Assembly (NCBI GenBank): GCA_016793585.1
Contig: JAEUJR010001016.1
Location: 1 to 5,199, forward strand
Direction: 5' to 3'
Origin: Archangium sp.
Lineage (GTDB): Bacteria > Myxococcota > Myxococcia > Myxococcales > Myxococcaceae
Length of the DNA: 5,199 nucleotides
The notes beneath the pieces are model-generated. The model worked only from the letters and a program-made list of their open reading frames with translations. It was not told the origin of the DNA and searched no databases. Below are positions 1 to 5,199 of the stretch, in pieces. The translations under genes and the position numbers were made by a program. The first letter of the stretch is position 1; each line of letters starts with the position of its first letter.

Positions 1-369
1 GAGCACCGGGAGCGCCTCGGCGATCTCGTTCCACGGCAGCGAGAGCTTCGCGCGCCCGAACTCGGCGGCCATGCGCGGGTCGGCGGTCGAGCCTTCGAGC
101 GAGAGATGGAACTGACGCAGCCGAATCACCTGGCCGTTGCCGAGGTGGGCCCGCACGAACTCGAGCAGGTCGAACGCCTTCACCACCTCGCCGCGTTGCA
201 CGACCCACAAGATGAGCTCGTGCGTCGTCCACAGCTGTTCCTGCTTCTCGAGCAGACCGGCCATCACGCGCTCGAGATCAGCGACGGCGGTGACGACGTG
301 CTGGGTGCACGCGCGGGCTGGCGGAAAGATCGTCTCTTCGACGGCGAAGAAGCTGCGTGGAGAGGTCAT
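1..369 (-). CDS. Hypothetical protein, N-terminal 123 residues, cut by the left window edge
   Basis: The reading frame begins at an ATG (369-367) and stays open for 123 codons to base 1, so the C-terminus is missing. It begins MTSPRSFFAVEETIFPPARA and contains a probable amphipathic helical stretch (about residues 23-55, TAVADLERVMAGLLEKQEQL and on) followed by EVVKAFDLLEFVRAHLGNGQ. There is no signal peptide or membrane segment, so it is probably cytoplasmic. I do not recognise the family and assign no function. The start lies only 4 bases after the stop of the enoyl-CoA hydratase gene, so the two are almost certainly co-transcribed and perhaps translationally coupled. No strong Shine-Dalgarno sequence precedes the ATG. 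The third positions are G/C-rich, like the neighbouring genes, which supports real coding. A plus-strand frame opposite it is open over part of the region but has no recognisable protein character. Confidence 0.75.
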   Translation of the reverse strand, partial: MTSPRSFFAVEETIFPPARACTQHVVTAVADLERVMAGLLEKQEQLWTTHELILWVVQRGEVVKAFDLLEFVRAHLGNGQVIRLRQFHLSLEGSTADPRMAAEFGRAKLSLPWNEIAEALPVL

Positions 370-373
370 GAGG

Positions 374-1141
374 TCACTTGCCCTTGAAGACGGGAGGCCG
401 TTTCTCTGCGAACGCCTTGAGGCCCTCGAGGCGATCTTCGGTGCCGAGGGTGCGTTGGTAGAACCGCTGCTCGAGCGCGAGCGCGGAGTCGAGGTCGAGG
501 TGCATGCCGTCGTCGATCGCGTGCTTCGCGAGCCCAACCGCGATCGGGGCGTTCTCGACGATGTTCTTCGCGAGATGCATGGCGTCGTCCATCTCTCCGA
601 CGCGATTCACCAGGCCCAGCCGCAGCGCCTCTTCTGCCGCGACGCGACGGCCCGTGAGGATGAGATCTTTGGCGGCGCCCTTGCCGATGAGCCGTGGCAG
701 GCGCTGCGTGCCACCGCCGCCGGGAATGATGCCGAGCTTCACCTCGGTGAGACCCATCTCGGCCGCCTCGTCCATCACTCGAAGATCGCACGAGAGCGCG
801 AGCTCGGTTCCGCCGCCGAACGCAGCGCCGTTGATGAACGCGATGAACGCGCAGTCGGAGAGCTCGATCGCGCGGAGGGTCGAGCGCAGCGTGTCGAGAA
901 AGGAGCGCACGTCGCCCTCCGACATGGTCGCGCGCTCCTTGAGGTCAGCGCCGGCACAGAACGCCTTCGTGCCCGCGCCGGTGAGCACCACCGCACGCAC
1001 CGACCGATCGGCGCCGCTCACCCGAGCCACGTGCTGGGCGAGTTCGGCCACCATCGCGCGAGACAGCGCGTTGCGTTTCGCCTCTCCGTTGATCGTCCAG
1101 CGTTCGACCGCGCCCTGCGCTTCGATGGTGAATTCAGCCAT
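374..1141 (-). CDS. Enoyl-CoA hydratase/isomerase (crotonase) family protein, AUH/LiuC-like
   Basis: A complete 255-residue crotonase, the usual length for this family. The family hydrates or isomerises 2-enoyl-CoA thioesters in the cytoplasm. Landmarks follow the canonical order: the CAGADLKER segment near residues 62-70 and Gly110 in the FGGG turn supply the CoA-binding/oxyanion-hole region. Glu113 (in GTELAL) and Glu133 (in GLTEVKLG) match the two catalytic glutamates of rat enoyl-CoA hydratase, followed by the [13 protein letters not shown] signature (138-150). The [11 protein letters not shown] segment and the C-terminal [17 protein letters not shown] followed by a lysine end resemble human AUH and bacterial LiuC (3-methylglutaconyl-CoA hydratase, leucine degradation) more than short-chain fatty-acid hydratases, as judged from memory. 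The substrate is therefore a suggestion. The start at 1141 is supported by GGAG (1153-1150) with an 8-base spacer. It is first in a unit with the unknown gene at 1-369 and divergent from the gene at 1177. No other leucine-pathway gene is visible. Confidence 0.95.
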   Translation of the reverse strand: MAEFTIEAQGAVERWTINGEAKRNALSRAMVAELAQHVARVSGADRSVRAVVLTGAGTKAFCAGADLKERATMSEGDVRSFLDTLRSTLRAIELSDCAFIAFINGAAFGGGTELALSCDLRVMDEAAEMGLTEVKLGIIPGGGGTQRLPRLIGKGAAKDLILTGRRVAAEEALRLGLVNRVGEMDDAMHLAKNIVENAPIAVGLAKHAIDDGMHLDLDSALALEQRFYQRTLGTEDRLEGLKAFAEKRPPVFKGK

Positions 1142-1176
1142 GGTGCAGGCTCCGCTTTTCCATAGAGTCGCGCGCC
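1142..1176. promoter_or_regulatory. Compact 35-base divergent intergenic region
   Basis: Only 35 bases separate the start codons of the minus-strand hydratase gene (1141) and the plus-strand Tim44-like gene (1177). The minus-strand gene has GGAG at 1153-1150. The plus-strand gene has only a weak GAG (1165-1167) nine bases before its ATG. The space is too short for two separate full promoters plus leaders, so at least one promoter must lie within the opposing coding sequence. I could not identify convincing -35/-10 boxes. Confidence 0.6.
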
Positions 1177-3045
1177 ATGAAGGCGCCTCTTCGGTGGTGG
1201 ATATACCGGCTCGCAGCGTTCGTCCCGCTCCTCGTGCTGATCGCCGGCCAGGCGCTCGCGCGTGTGGGCAGTGGTGAGAACTACAACTCGGGCCGCAGCT
1301 CGAGCGGTTCGGGCGATGACGGCGCGTTGGTCGAGATCGCGTTCTTGCTGATTCGTGTCGCGATCGAGCACCCGTGCGTCGGCGTTCCGCTGCTCATCGT
1401 GTTCGCGCTGGGCGTCTGGTACTGGAAGCGACAGGAGGGCTCGGCTTCGACGAGGCAGGCGCTCGATGCGGCCGAGGCGCAGCGGCGCACGTCGGTCAGC
1501 TCCCGCGATGCCGAGGGCTGGGTCAACGCGCTGAAGTCGAAAGATCCGAAGTTCGATCTGATGTCGTTCTTCGACCGCACGAAGAAGCTCTTCGTCGACG
1601 TGCAGGAGGCGTGGTTTCGCCGAGATCTCGAGCCGGTGCGCCGCTTCCTCTCGGACTCGACGTTCACGCGCCTCGGTACGCAGCTGAAGATCATGCACGC
1701 GAACGGCATTCGTGACGCCATCGCCGACGTGCAGGTGATCGATCTGCAGATCATCGGACTCGAGCAGTCGCAGTTCTTCGACAGCGTGCACGTGCGCGTG
1801 AAGGCGTCGGTTCGTGACGACGACGCGCCGAGCACGGCGACCGACGAGCAGGCGCGCGCGCTCGCGCAGAAGAAGCCGCCCGAGACGTTCACCGAAGTGT
1901 GGACATTTCTTCGGCGGCCAGGCGTTCAGACCGATGCCGCGAAAGATCTCGCGCAGGGCTTCTGCCCCAACTGCGGCGCGCCCTTCACCGGCGGAGCTGC
2001 GAACACCTGCGAACACTGCGGCGCGATCGTGAACAGCGGCAACTACGACTGGGTGCTGGCCGAGATCACGCAAGGCAGCGAGTACGTCGGCGCGAACGCG
2101 GCCGTCGATGGGCTGGCCAGGGCCCGGCAGCGCGACGCGGAACTCACCACCGAAGTGCTCGAAGATCGCGCGTCCTTCATCTTCTGGAAGTGGATCGAGG
2201 CGCAGGTCGCGGGCGACTCGATCAAGATCTCGAAGGTCGCGAGCCCCGCGTTCGTCGAGCGCCTCAAGGCCGACCTCGAGGCGCTGGCCTCGAGCGGCCG
2301 TCAGAAGGTCTTTCAGGAGTGCGCGGTCGGCGCGGTGAACACGCTCTCCATCGCCGACAGGGGTGAAGCAGAGCTCGCGAACATCGAGATTCGGTGGAGC
2401 GCGAAGACGGGCATCGGCCCCAGGGGCCAGAAGCCGCCGAACCTGCCCTCGGTACCGCAGCGTTGGGTCTTCACGCTCGCGCGCAAGGCCGGCGCCCACA
2501 CGCCGATGAAGGCTGGCGTCTCGACTGCGCGGTGCCCGAATTGCAGCGCGCCGCTGAGCGACAACGCTTCGACCTCGTGCGAGTACTGCGGCGCCGCGCT
2601 GGCGAGCGGCGAACGCGACTGGGTGCTCGAGGAGGTCAGCTCGTGGGAGGGCTTCGGGTCGCGAGCGCCAGCACCGTCAGCCCCCCGCCCCAATTCCGCG
2701 AAGGTGCCCGACCGTGAAGAGCGCGAGCGCCTGCTCTACCTCATGGCCGCGATGGCGATGGCCGACGGCGTCGTCGACCCGAGTGAGCGCAAGTTGCTGA
2801 AGATGTGCTCCGAGCGCTGGAGCGTTCCCTGGGCCAACGTCGAGCTCGCGCTGAACGCCGGGCCGGGCTTGTTCGACAAGCTCGTCTCGCGTGGTTCCGT
2901 CGAGGCCGAGACCTTCCTGCGAGAGCTGGTCGCCATGGCGCTCATCGACGGGAAGATCGATCGCAAGGAGCGAAAGCTGCTCGAAGCGGCCGCCGGTCAT
3001 CTTGGGTTGGGCGGCCGCCTCGACGAGTTCCTCAACGGTCAGTGA
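1177..3045 (+). CDS. Membrane-anchored protein: two Tim44-like domains with zinc ribbons, plus C-terminal TerB-like domain
   Basis: A 622-residue protein. Residues 1-28 look like a signal peptide (basic start, hydrophobic 12-24, ending QALA). A Ser/Gly-rich linker (about 30-50) follows, then a hydrophobic segment at about 66-83 ending in WYWKRQ, which predicts that the rest is cytoplasmic. Residues about 129-300 form a Tim44-like (NTF2-fold) domain with [31 protein letters not shown] and the strand [10 protein letters not shown]. About 324-490 is a second, more divergent copy. Each copy carries a CxxC-x11-CxxC zinc ribbon (Cys263/266/278/281 and Cys453/456/468/471) between the last two predicted strands (WTF or WVF, then DWVLAEI or DWVLEEV). 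Residues about 512-620 resemble TerB, with paired acidic motifs [10 protein letters not shown] (528-537) and [10 protein letters not shown] (589-598). Bacterial Tim44-like proteins are generally little characterised, so its substrate or partner is unknown. The start is supported by the intact signal peptide, although the Shine-Dalgarno match is weak. The stop overlaps the end of the convergent gene. Confidence 0.93.
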   Translation: MKAPLRWWIYRLAAFVPLLVLIAGQALARVGSGENYNSGRSSSGSGDDGALVEIAFLLIRVAIEHPCVGVPLLIVFALGVWYWKRQEGSASTRQALDAAEAQRRTSVSSRDAEGWVNALKSKDPKFDLMSFFDRTKKLFVDVQEAWFRRDLEPVRRFLSDSTFTRLGTQLKIMHANGIRDAIADVQVIDLQIIGLEQSQFFDSVHVRVKASVRDDDAPSTATDEQARALAQKKPPETFTEVWTFLRRPGVQTDAAKDLAQGFCPNCGAPFTGGAANTCEHCGAIVNSGNYDWVLAEITQGSEYVGANAAVDGLARARQRDAELTTEVLEDRASFIFWKWIEAQVAGDSIKISKVASPAFVERLKADLEALASSGRQKVFQECAVGAVNTLSIADRGEAELANIEIRWSAKTGIGPRGQKPPNLPSVPQRWVFTLARKAGAHTPMKAGVSTARCPNCSAPLSDNASTSCEYCGAALASGERDWVLEEVSSWEGFGSRAPAPSAPRPNSAKVPDREERERLLYLMAAMAMADGVVDPSERKLLKMCSERWSVPWANVELALNAGPGLFDKLVSRGSVEAETFLRELVAMALIDGKIDRKERKLLEAAAGHLGLGGRLDEFLNGQ

Positions 3046-4346
3046 CGGGCCTGGTCGAGCTGCTTCTGCAGGGCGACCTGATCGTTCAGCTCGTGATCGG
3101 CGTGCTCGAGGCAGTGCGTCAGTGAGCCCTTCGCCGAGCGGGCCTTCACCCAGGTCATCGCGCTCATCTCTCCGGCGACGATCTGGGCCTGAACCGAGAG
3201 TCGGTCGCCGACCCCGAGCTCACCTTCGACCTCCCACTCCGCGTCGACGAGCGGCTTCGCGATCGCCTTGACGTCACCTGCGGCGAGCCGCTTCGCGATG
3301 GCTTCGCCGTCGAGCGGAATCTCGGTGGTGAGCTTCGCCTTGCCCACGCCGTTCAACGTCATTCCGGTGATCGACTTCTCGACCTCGATCTCCCCGACGA
3401 GCACCCATTCGGTCTTTGCCTTCGACAGCGCCTGCGCGGCGTCGTCGGCTGAGAGGTCGCCACGCTTGAGCTTCTCGGCCAGCTGCGGAGGCAGCTGCTT
3501 GCGAGCCTCGAGCCGCCACGAGTCCTTGCCTTCGGCTTCGATGTCGAAGGTCATCTGCCCGAGCGACTTCGCCATCGTTCCGTGCCCGAAGTTGAGGTAG
3601 GCGCGCGCTTCTGCAGAGACATCGAGGCGTGCCGAGGCCGTGAGCTCGCCCTTCTCGAAGTCGACCTTCACGCCGCCGGCCCCCATGCCCTCGACGCCGG
3701 CGTGCGCATGTAGCCCTGCGTTGCCGTGGGCCTCGAAGTGCGCGCTGAGGATCGCCCGCGCTTCACCTTTCATCTCGACCACGTTCGCGCGGTAGTGATC
3801 GATGCGCTCGGCGGCATGCGCGTTGGCGCCGGTGACGCCGTCGATGACGCGAGCCCACGGGAAGCCAGGCATCGCGTTGGCGGTGGCGATTCCACCTGAG
3901 GTCGCGATGGCCTGGGCGAGATCGGCCGCTGCCTCGGGCGTCTGCACGACGAACTTCGTACCCGCTGCGACGCCCGGCATCGCCTTGAAGTGCTCGTTGC
4001 CGACCCCCATCGCAGCTGCACCGAACGTGGTGACCTCGAACGCGCCGTCGTCGCGCCGTTCGATGGAGATCTTCCCCTCGACCTTGCTCGCCAGCTCGGC
4101 GCTCAGCAGTCCCTTGCAGGTGAGCTCCATGGACTGGTGGGGGCCGAGGTGGCTGGCGCGCTCGGCGATCTGCGCCTCCATCGGGCTGAGGTGGGCGGTG
4201 GCGTAGGCGCGTTCGGCAGTTTCGATGCGGTGACGCTCGGCGTTGCTGGTCGGGCCGGGCTTCGGGGTCACGCTCGGGCCGGGGCCCTCGGCGACGGTGG
4301 GGTCGAACGACGTGCTGGTGGAGGACGTGATGCGGCTGTCAGCCAT
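3039..4346 (-). CDS. Hypothetical protein, 435 residues, Ala/Gly-rich, with internal repeat
   Basis: I do not recognise this family. There is no signal peptide or membrane helix. The first ~35 residues are rich in Ser, Thr, Pro and Gly and probably disordered. The body alternates short helices with runs that read as amphipathic beta-strands (for example KISIERRDDGAFEVTTFG at 92-109, and 187-280). A degenerate repeat is visible at about 286-320 and 348-378: both contain a helix of the type (L/I)AxxLxxGD(L/V), then an EW(V/E)(L/V)xGE strand. Only two cysteines occur (77 and 412). The start at 4346 is well supported by AGGAG (4359-4355) eight bases upstream. That site sits in an inverted repeat described separately. 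The gene lies 68 bases downstream of the lipoprotein gene on the same strand and may share its transcript. Its 3' end overlaps the convergent Tim44-like gene by 7 bases. Codon character matches the neighbours, with no sign of recent transfer. Confidence 0.85.
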   Translation of the reverse strand: MADSRITSSTSTSFDPTVAEGPGPSVTPKPGPTSNAERHRIETAERAYATAHLSPMEAQIAERASHLGPHQSMELTCKGLLSAELASKVEGKISIERRDDGAFEVTTFGAAAMGVGNEHFKAMPGVAAGTKFVVQTPEAAADLAQAIATSGGIATANAMPGFPWARVIDGVTGANAHAAERIDHYRANVVEMKGEARAILSAHFEAHGNAGLHAHAGVEGMGAGGVKVDFEKGELTASARLDVSAEARAYLNFGHGTMAKSLGQMTFDIEAEGKDSWRLEARKQLPPQLAEKLKRGDLSADDAAQALSKAKTEWVLVGEIEVEKSITGMTLNGVGKAKLTTEIPLDGEAIAKRLAAGDVKAIAKPLVDAEWEVEGELGVGDRLSVQAQIVAGEMSAMTWVKARSAKGSLTHCLEHADHELNDQVALQKQLDQARH

Positions 4347-4414
4347 GGGTGCAGCTCCTGTGTGAGGGAGCTGCGGCGAAGTTCACACGGCCGACCGCGC
4401 CGATCCGCCTGAAC
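4347..4414 (-). promoter_or_regulatory. Leader/intergenic region upstream of the 435-residue protein gene
   Basis: These 68 bases between the lipoprotein stop and the next start hold the 8-bp inverted repeat at 4351-4374. A second, weaker dyad has GTTCA (4381-4385) facing TGAAC (4410-4414), with inner CGGC/GCCG. There is no run of T on either strand after these dyads, so I do not call an intrinsic terminator. It is undecided whether the downstream gene has its own promoter here or is read from the upstream gene pair. Confidence 0.45.
4351..4374 (-). promoter_or_regulatory. Perfect 8-bp inverted repeat enclosing the ribosome binding site (possible RNA hairpin or operator)
   Basis: GCAGCTCC (4351-4358) and GGAGCTGC (4367-4374) are exact reverse complements separated by 8 bases. 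In the minus-strand transcript the 3' arm contains the GGAG ribosome binding site of the 435-residue protein gene, and the 5' arm is its complement, CUCC. The stem would therefore occlude translation initiation. The loop (CUCACACA in RNA sense) contains UCACAC, complementary to GUGUGA encoded at 4388-4383 just upstream, which would allow an alternative pairing. The same dyad could equally be a DNA operator. What is seen is only the symmetry. The regulatory role is inferred. Confidence 0.5.
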
Positions 4415-4846
4415 TCACTGGCGAGGCTGGTCTGCGTCGAGAGACGCGAGACGCCAACCGTCCGTTTCCAGAGTCAGCTGAGCCACCCTGCCCTGGCCAA
4501 CGATCAGTGAGGCTCGGGAGCCCGTGACGGTGATCGAGCCTGTCGCAGACGCCTTCAACCGCGACACCAGCAGCGCGCCGCGAGGCTCGTTCACGAAGTC
4601 TTGTTGAAGGCGCGCGCTCGAGTACTGCTTTCGCCACGAGGCGCCCAACATCGACAGCGCAGCCTCGAAGTCCTTGCGCTCGACGGCCTCGACGAACGAG
4701 ACGATCACCTGCCGCACCGCTGTTTCACCTCTGACCTCGGGCGTCTCGACCCGCGGTTGGTCGGCGCAGGGCTTCGGGTCTGGCTGCCTGACGAACTCGG
4801 CACCGACGCAGCCCGAGCAGATCAGCGCCGCCAACGCCGCGCGCAT
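4415..4846 (-). CDS. Small probable lipoprotein with NTF2/SnoaL-like character
   Basis: A 143-residue protein beginning MRAALAALICSGC. The short hydrophobic start ending in Cys13 suggests a lipoprotein, exported and lipid-anchored. The lipobox is irregular, because position -3 is Cys10 instead of Leu/Val/Ile and the signal is very short. The mature part begins with a Pro/charged linker (about 18-40). It continues with a helical RQVIVSFVEAVERKDFEAAL (45-64), a tryptophan-containing helix, and strands ending VAQLTLETDGWRLASLD (121-137). This pattern is typical of NTF2-like or DUF4878-like small lipoproteins, and no function can be assigned. The frame is open further upstream to 5005, but the ATG at 4846 is preferred. 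It shares its A with the TGA of the upstream gene, has GGAG (4857-4854) seven bases away, and is the only start giving an export signal. Upstream residues in this frame are arginine-rich shadow sequence. Confidence 0.82.
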   Translation of the reverse strand: MRAALAALICSGCVGAEFVRQPDPKPCADQPRVETPEVRGETAVRQVIVSFVEAVERKDFEAALSMLGASWRKQYSSARLQQDFVNEPRGALLVSRLKASATGSITVTGSRASLIVGQGRVAQLTLETDGWRLASLDADQPRQ

Positions 4847-4857
4847 CAGGGCGCTCC
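4844..4857 (-). promoter_or_regulatory. TGATG stop-start coupling with ribosome binding site for the lipoprotein gene
   Basis: On the minus strand GGAG (4857-4854) precedes TGATG, in which the stop codon of the small membrane protein (4848-4846) and the start codon of the lipoprotein (4846-4844) share one base. This arrangement decides the lipoprotein start and indicates termination-reinitiation coupling between the two genes. Confidence 0.75.
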
Positions 4858-5070
4858 ACCGTCCGCACTGTCCTGAACGACGGGCGCGATGATCACGCGC
4901 TCGACGCGTCGCTCGACGCCGGGCTTGAAGAGCGCCTTCTCGAGCCTCGGGTCGACGAACAGCTTGTCGGGTTCGGGCTTCTTCTCGGAGACGTCGCGCC
5001 CCCACAGCGCCAGCACCAGCACGGTGATAGCGAAACCGATGACTGCCCCAAGCGCGACCGTTCGCGTCAT
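4846..5070 (-). CDS. Small single-pass membrane protein of unknown function
   Basis: A 74-residue protein, MTRTVALGAVIGFAITVLVL and on. One hydrophobic segment (about residues 5-23) is followed by a charged tail (RDVSEKKPEPDKLFVDPRLE, then a basic VERRVERVII stretch) ending SADGGAP. It probably sits in the inner membrane with the tail on one side, but orientation cannot be fixed from sequence alone. I recognise no family. The frame is open to ATGs at 5121 and 5175. The start at 5070 is chosen because those extensions would be basic and proline-rich, would overlap the divergent hutU gene and lack a ribosome binding site. A GAGGG (5087-5083) lies 12 bases before 5070, a somewhat long spacing. 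Its stop overlaps the lipoprotein start by one base (TGATG), so the two are translationally coupled and probably act together. Confidence 0.72.
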   Translation of the reverse strand: MTRTVALGAVIGFAITVLVLALWGRDVSEKKPEPDKLFVDPRLEKALFKPGVERRVERVIIAPVVQDSADGGAP

Positions 5071-5119
5071 GCGCGGCACATTCCCTCGAAGTCGACCTCG
5101 TGGTCTAGGGTGGTTTTTC
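5071..5119. promoter_or_regulatory. 49-base divergent intergenic region between the membrane protein gene and hutU
   Basis: It holds the ribosome binding sites of both genes and must contain or abut both promoters. On the plus strand AGGGTGG (5107-5113) lies 6 bases before the hutU ATG. On the minus strand GAGGG (5087-5083) lies 12 bases before the ATG at 5070. A small dyad, GACC-TCGT-GGTC (5094-5105), sits in the middle and could be an operator half-site arrangement, but it is short enough to be chance. No clear -35/-10 or -24/-12 elements were found. Confidence 0.45.
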
Positions 5120-5199
5120 ATGACGAGTGGACCCCGCGAAGTGCGCGCCCCCCGCGGCGCCGAGTTGTCGTGCAAGGGCTGGGTGCAGGAAGCCGCCCT
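5120..5199 (+). CDS. hutU: Urocanate hydratase (urocanase), N-terminal 26 residues, cut by the right window edge
   Basis: The frame starts at ATG 5120 and encodes a peptide beginning MTSGPREVRAPRGAELSCKG and continuing WVQEAA to the edge. The segment RAPRG-x-ELSCKGW-x-QEAA is the recognisable N-terminal signature of bacterial urocanases, in which it leads into a LRMLMNNLDPEVAE-type stretch. The complete enzyme is about 550 residues. It catalyses the second step of histidine degradation, the NAD-dependent hydration of urocanate to imidazolonepropionate, in the cytoplasm. The start is supported by AGGGTGG (5107-5113) with a 6-base spacer and by the family N-terminus. It is divergent from the small membrane protein gene 49 bases away. 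Other hut genes would be expected to the right but cannot be seen here. Confidence 0.85.
   Translation, partial: MTSGPREVRAPRGAELSCKGWVQEAA

Noticed and set aside
137..1165. A 342-codon open frame on the plus strand across the hydratase gene
   Set aside because: The opposite strand encodes a full crotonase with all catalytic landmarks. The plus-strand translation is low-complexity Arg/Ala/Glu sequence, a GC-bias shadow.
1018..2499. A 493-codon open frame on the minus strand, antisense to the Tim44-like gene
   Set aside because: It is rich in Arg, Leu and Glu with no recognisable motif, overlaps two well-supported genes on the correct strands, and is the kind of long antisense frame that high GC codon bias produces.
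3990..4412. A 140-codon plus-strand open frame opposite the 435-residue protein gene
   Set aside because: No ribosome binding site or recognisable domain, biased composition, and full overlap with a gene that has a strong ribosome binding site on the other strand.
4381..4414. GTTCA/TGAAC dyad after the lipoprotein stop as an intrinsic terminator
   Set aside because: The outer stem is only 5 bp with a long loop and there is no T-run on either strand, so it does not meet terminator criteria.
4847..5005. N-terminal extension of the lipoprotein frame to an ATG at 5005
   Set aside because: The extension is an arginine-rich sequence lying in another frame of the small membrane protein gene. It would bury the export signal, while the start at 4846 has a ribosome binding site and the TGATG overlap.
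5071..5090. Possible sigma-54 type -24/-12 element (GGCAC at 5075-5079)
   Set aside because: The required GC at the -12 spacing is absent.
5071..5175. Longer starts (5121 or 5175) for the small membrane protein
   Set aside because: They add a basic, proline-rich head, overlap the hutU start on the other strand and have no ribosome binding site.

Overview
The window is a GC-rich, tightly packed bacterial chromosome segment. Codon third positions are strongly G/C. Intergenic gaps are a few to about 70 bases, and the genes run in alternating orientations. Gene content (an AUH/LiuC-like enoyl-CoA hydratase, a two-copy Tim44-like protein with zinc ribbons and a TerB domain, an Ala/Gly-rich orphan protein, a small lipoprotein and the start of a histidine-utilisation gene) fits a myxobacterium or relative (Myxococcota). 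That placement is an inference from style and gene families, not from a marker gene.

Layout: (1) 1-369, minus, a protein of unknown function whose C-terminal part lies beyond the left edge. (2) 374-1141, minus, a complete enoyl-CoA hydratase/isomerase just upstream of gene 1 in the same transcription unit, with a 4-base gap. (3) 1177-3045, plus, divergent from gene 2 with only 35 bases between the start codons: a membrane-anchored protein with two Tim44-like domains, each carrying a four-cysteine zinc ribbon, and a C-terminal TerB-like domain. (4) 3039-4346, minus, a 435-residue protein of unknown function that converges on gene 3 with a 7-base overlap. Its ribosome binding site lies inside a perfect 8-bp inverted repeat. 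(5) 4415-4846, minus, a probable small lipoprotein with an NTF2/SnoaL-like look. (6) 4846-5070, minus, a 74-residue single-pass membrane protein translationally coupled to gene 5 (stop and start share one base). (7) 5120-5199, plus, the first 26 codons of urocanate hydratase (hutU), divergent from gene 6.

Two minus-strand units can be proposed: 1141->1 (hydratase plus unknown) and 5070->3039 (small membrane protein, lipoprotein, then possibly the 435-residue protein after a 68-base gap). The points most worth a second look are the domain architecture of gene 3, where each zinc ribbon appears inserted into the last beta-hairpin of a duplicated Tim44-like domain, and the leader of gene 4, where a hairpin would hide the Shine-Dalgarno sequence and a second upstream complement could compete with it. 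I see no RNA genes, mobile elements, CRISPR arrays or dispersed repeats.
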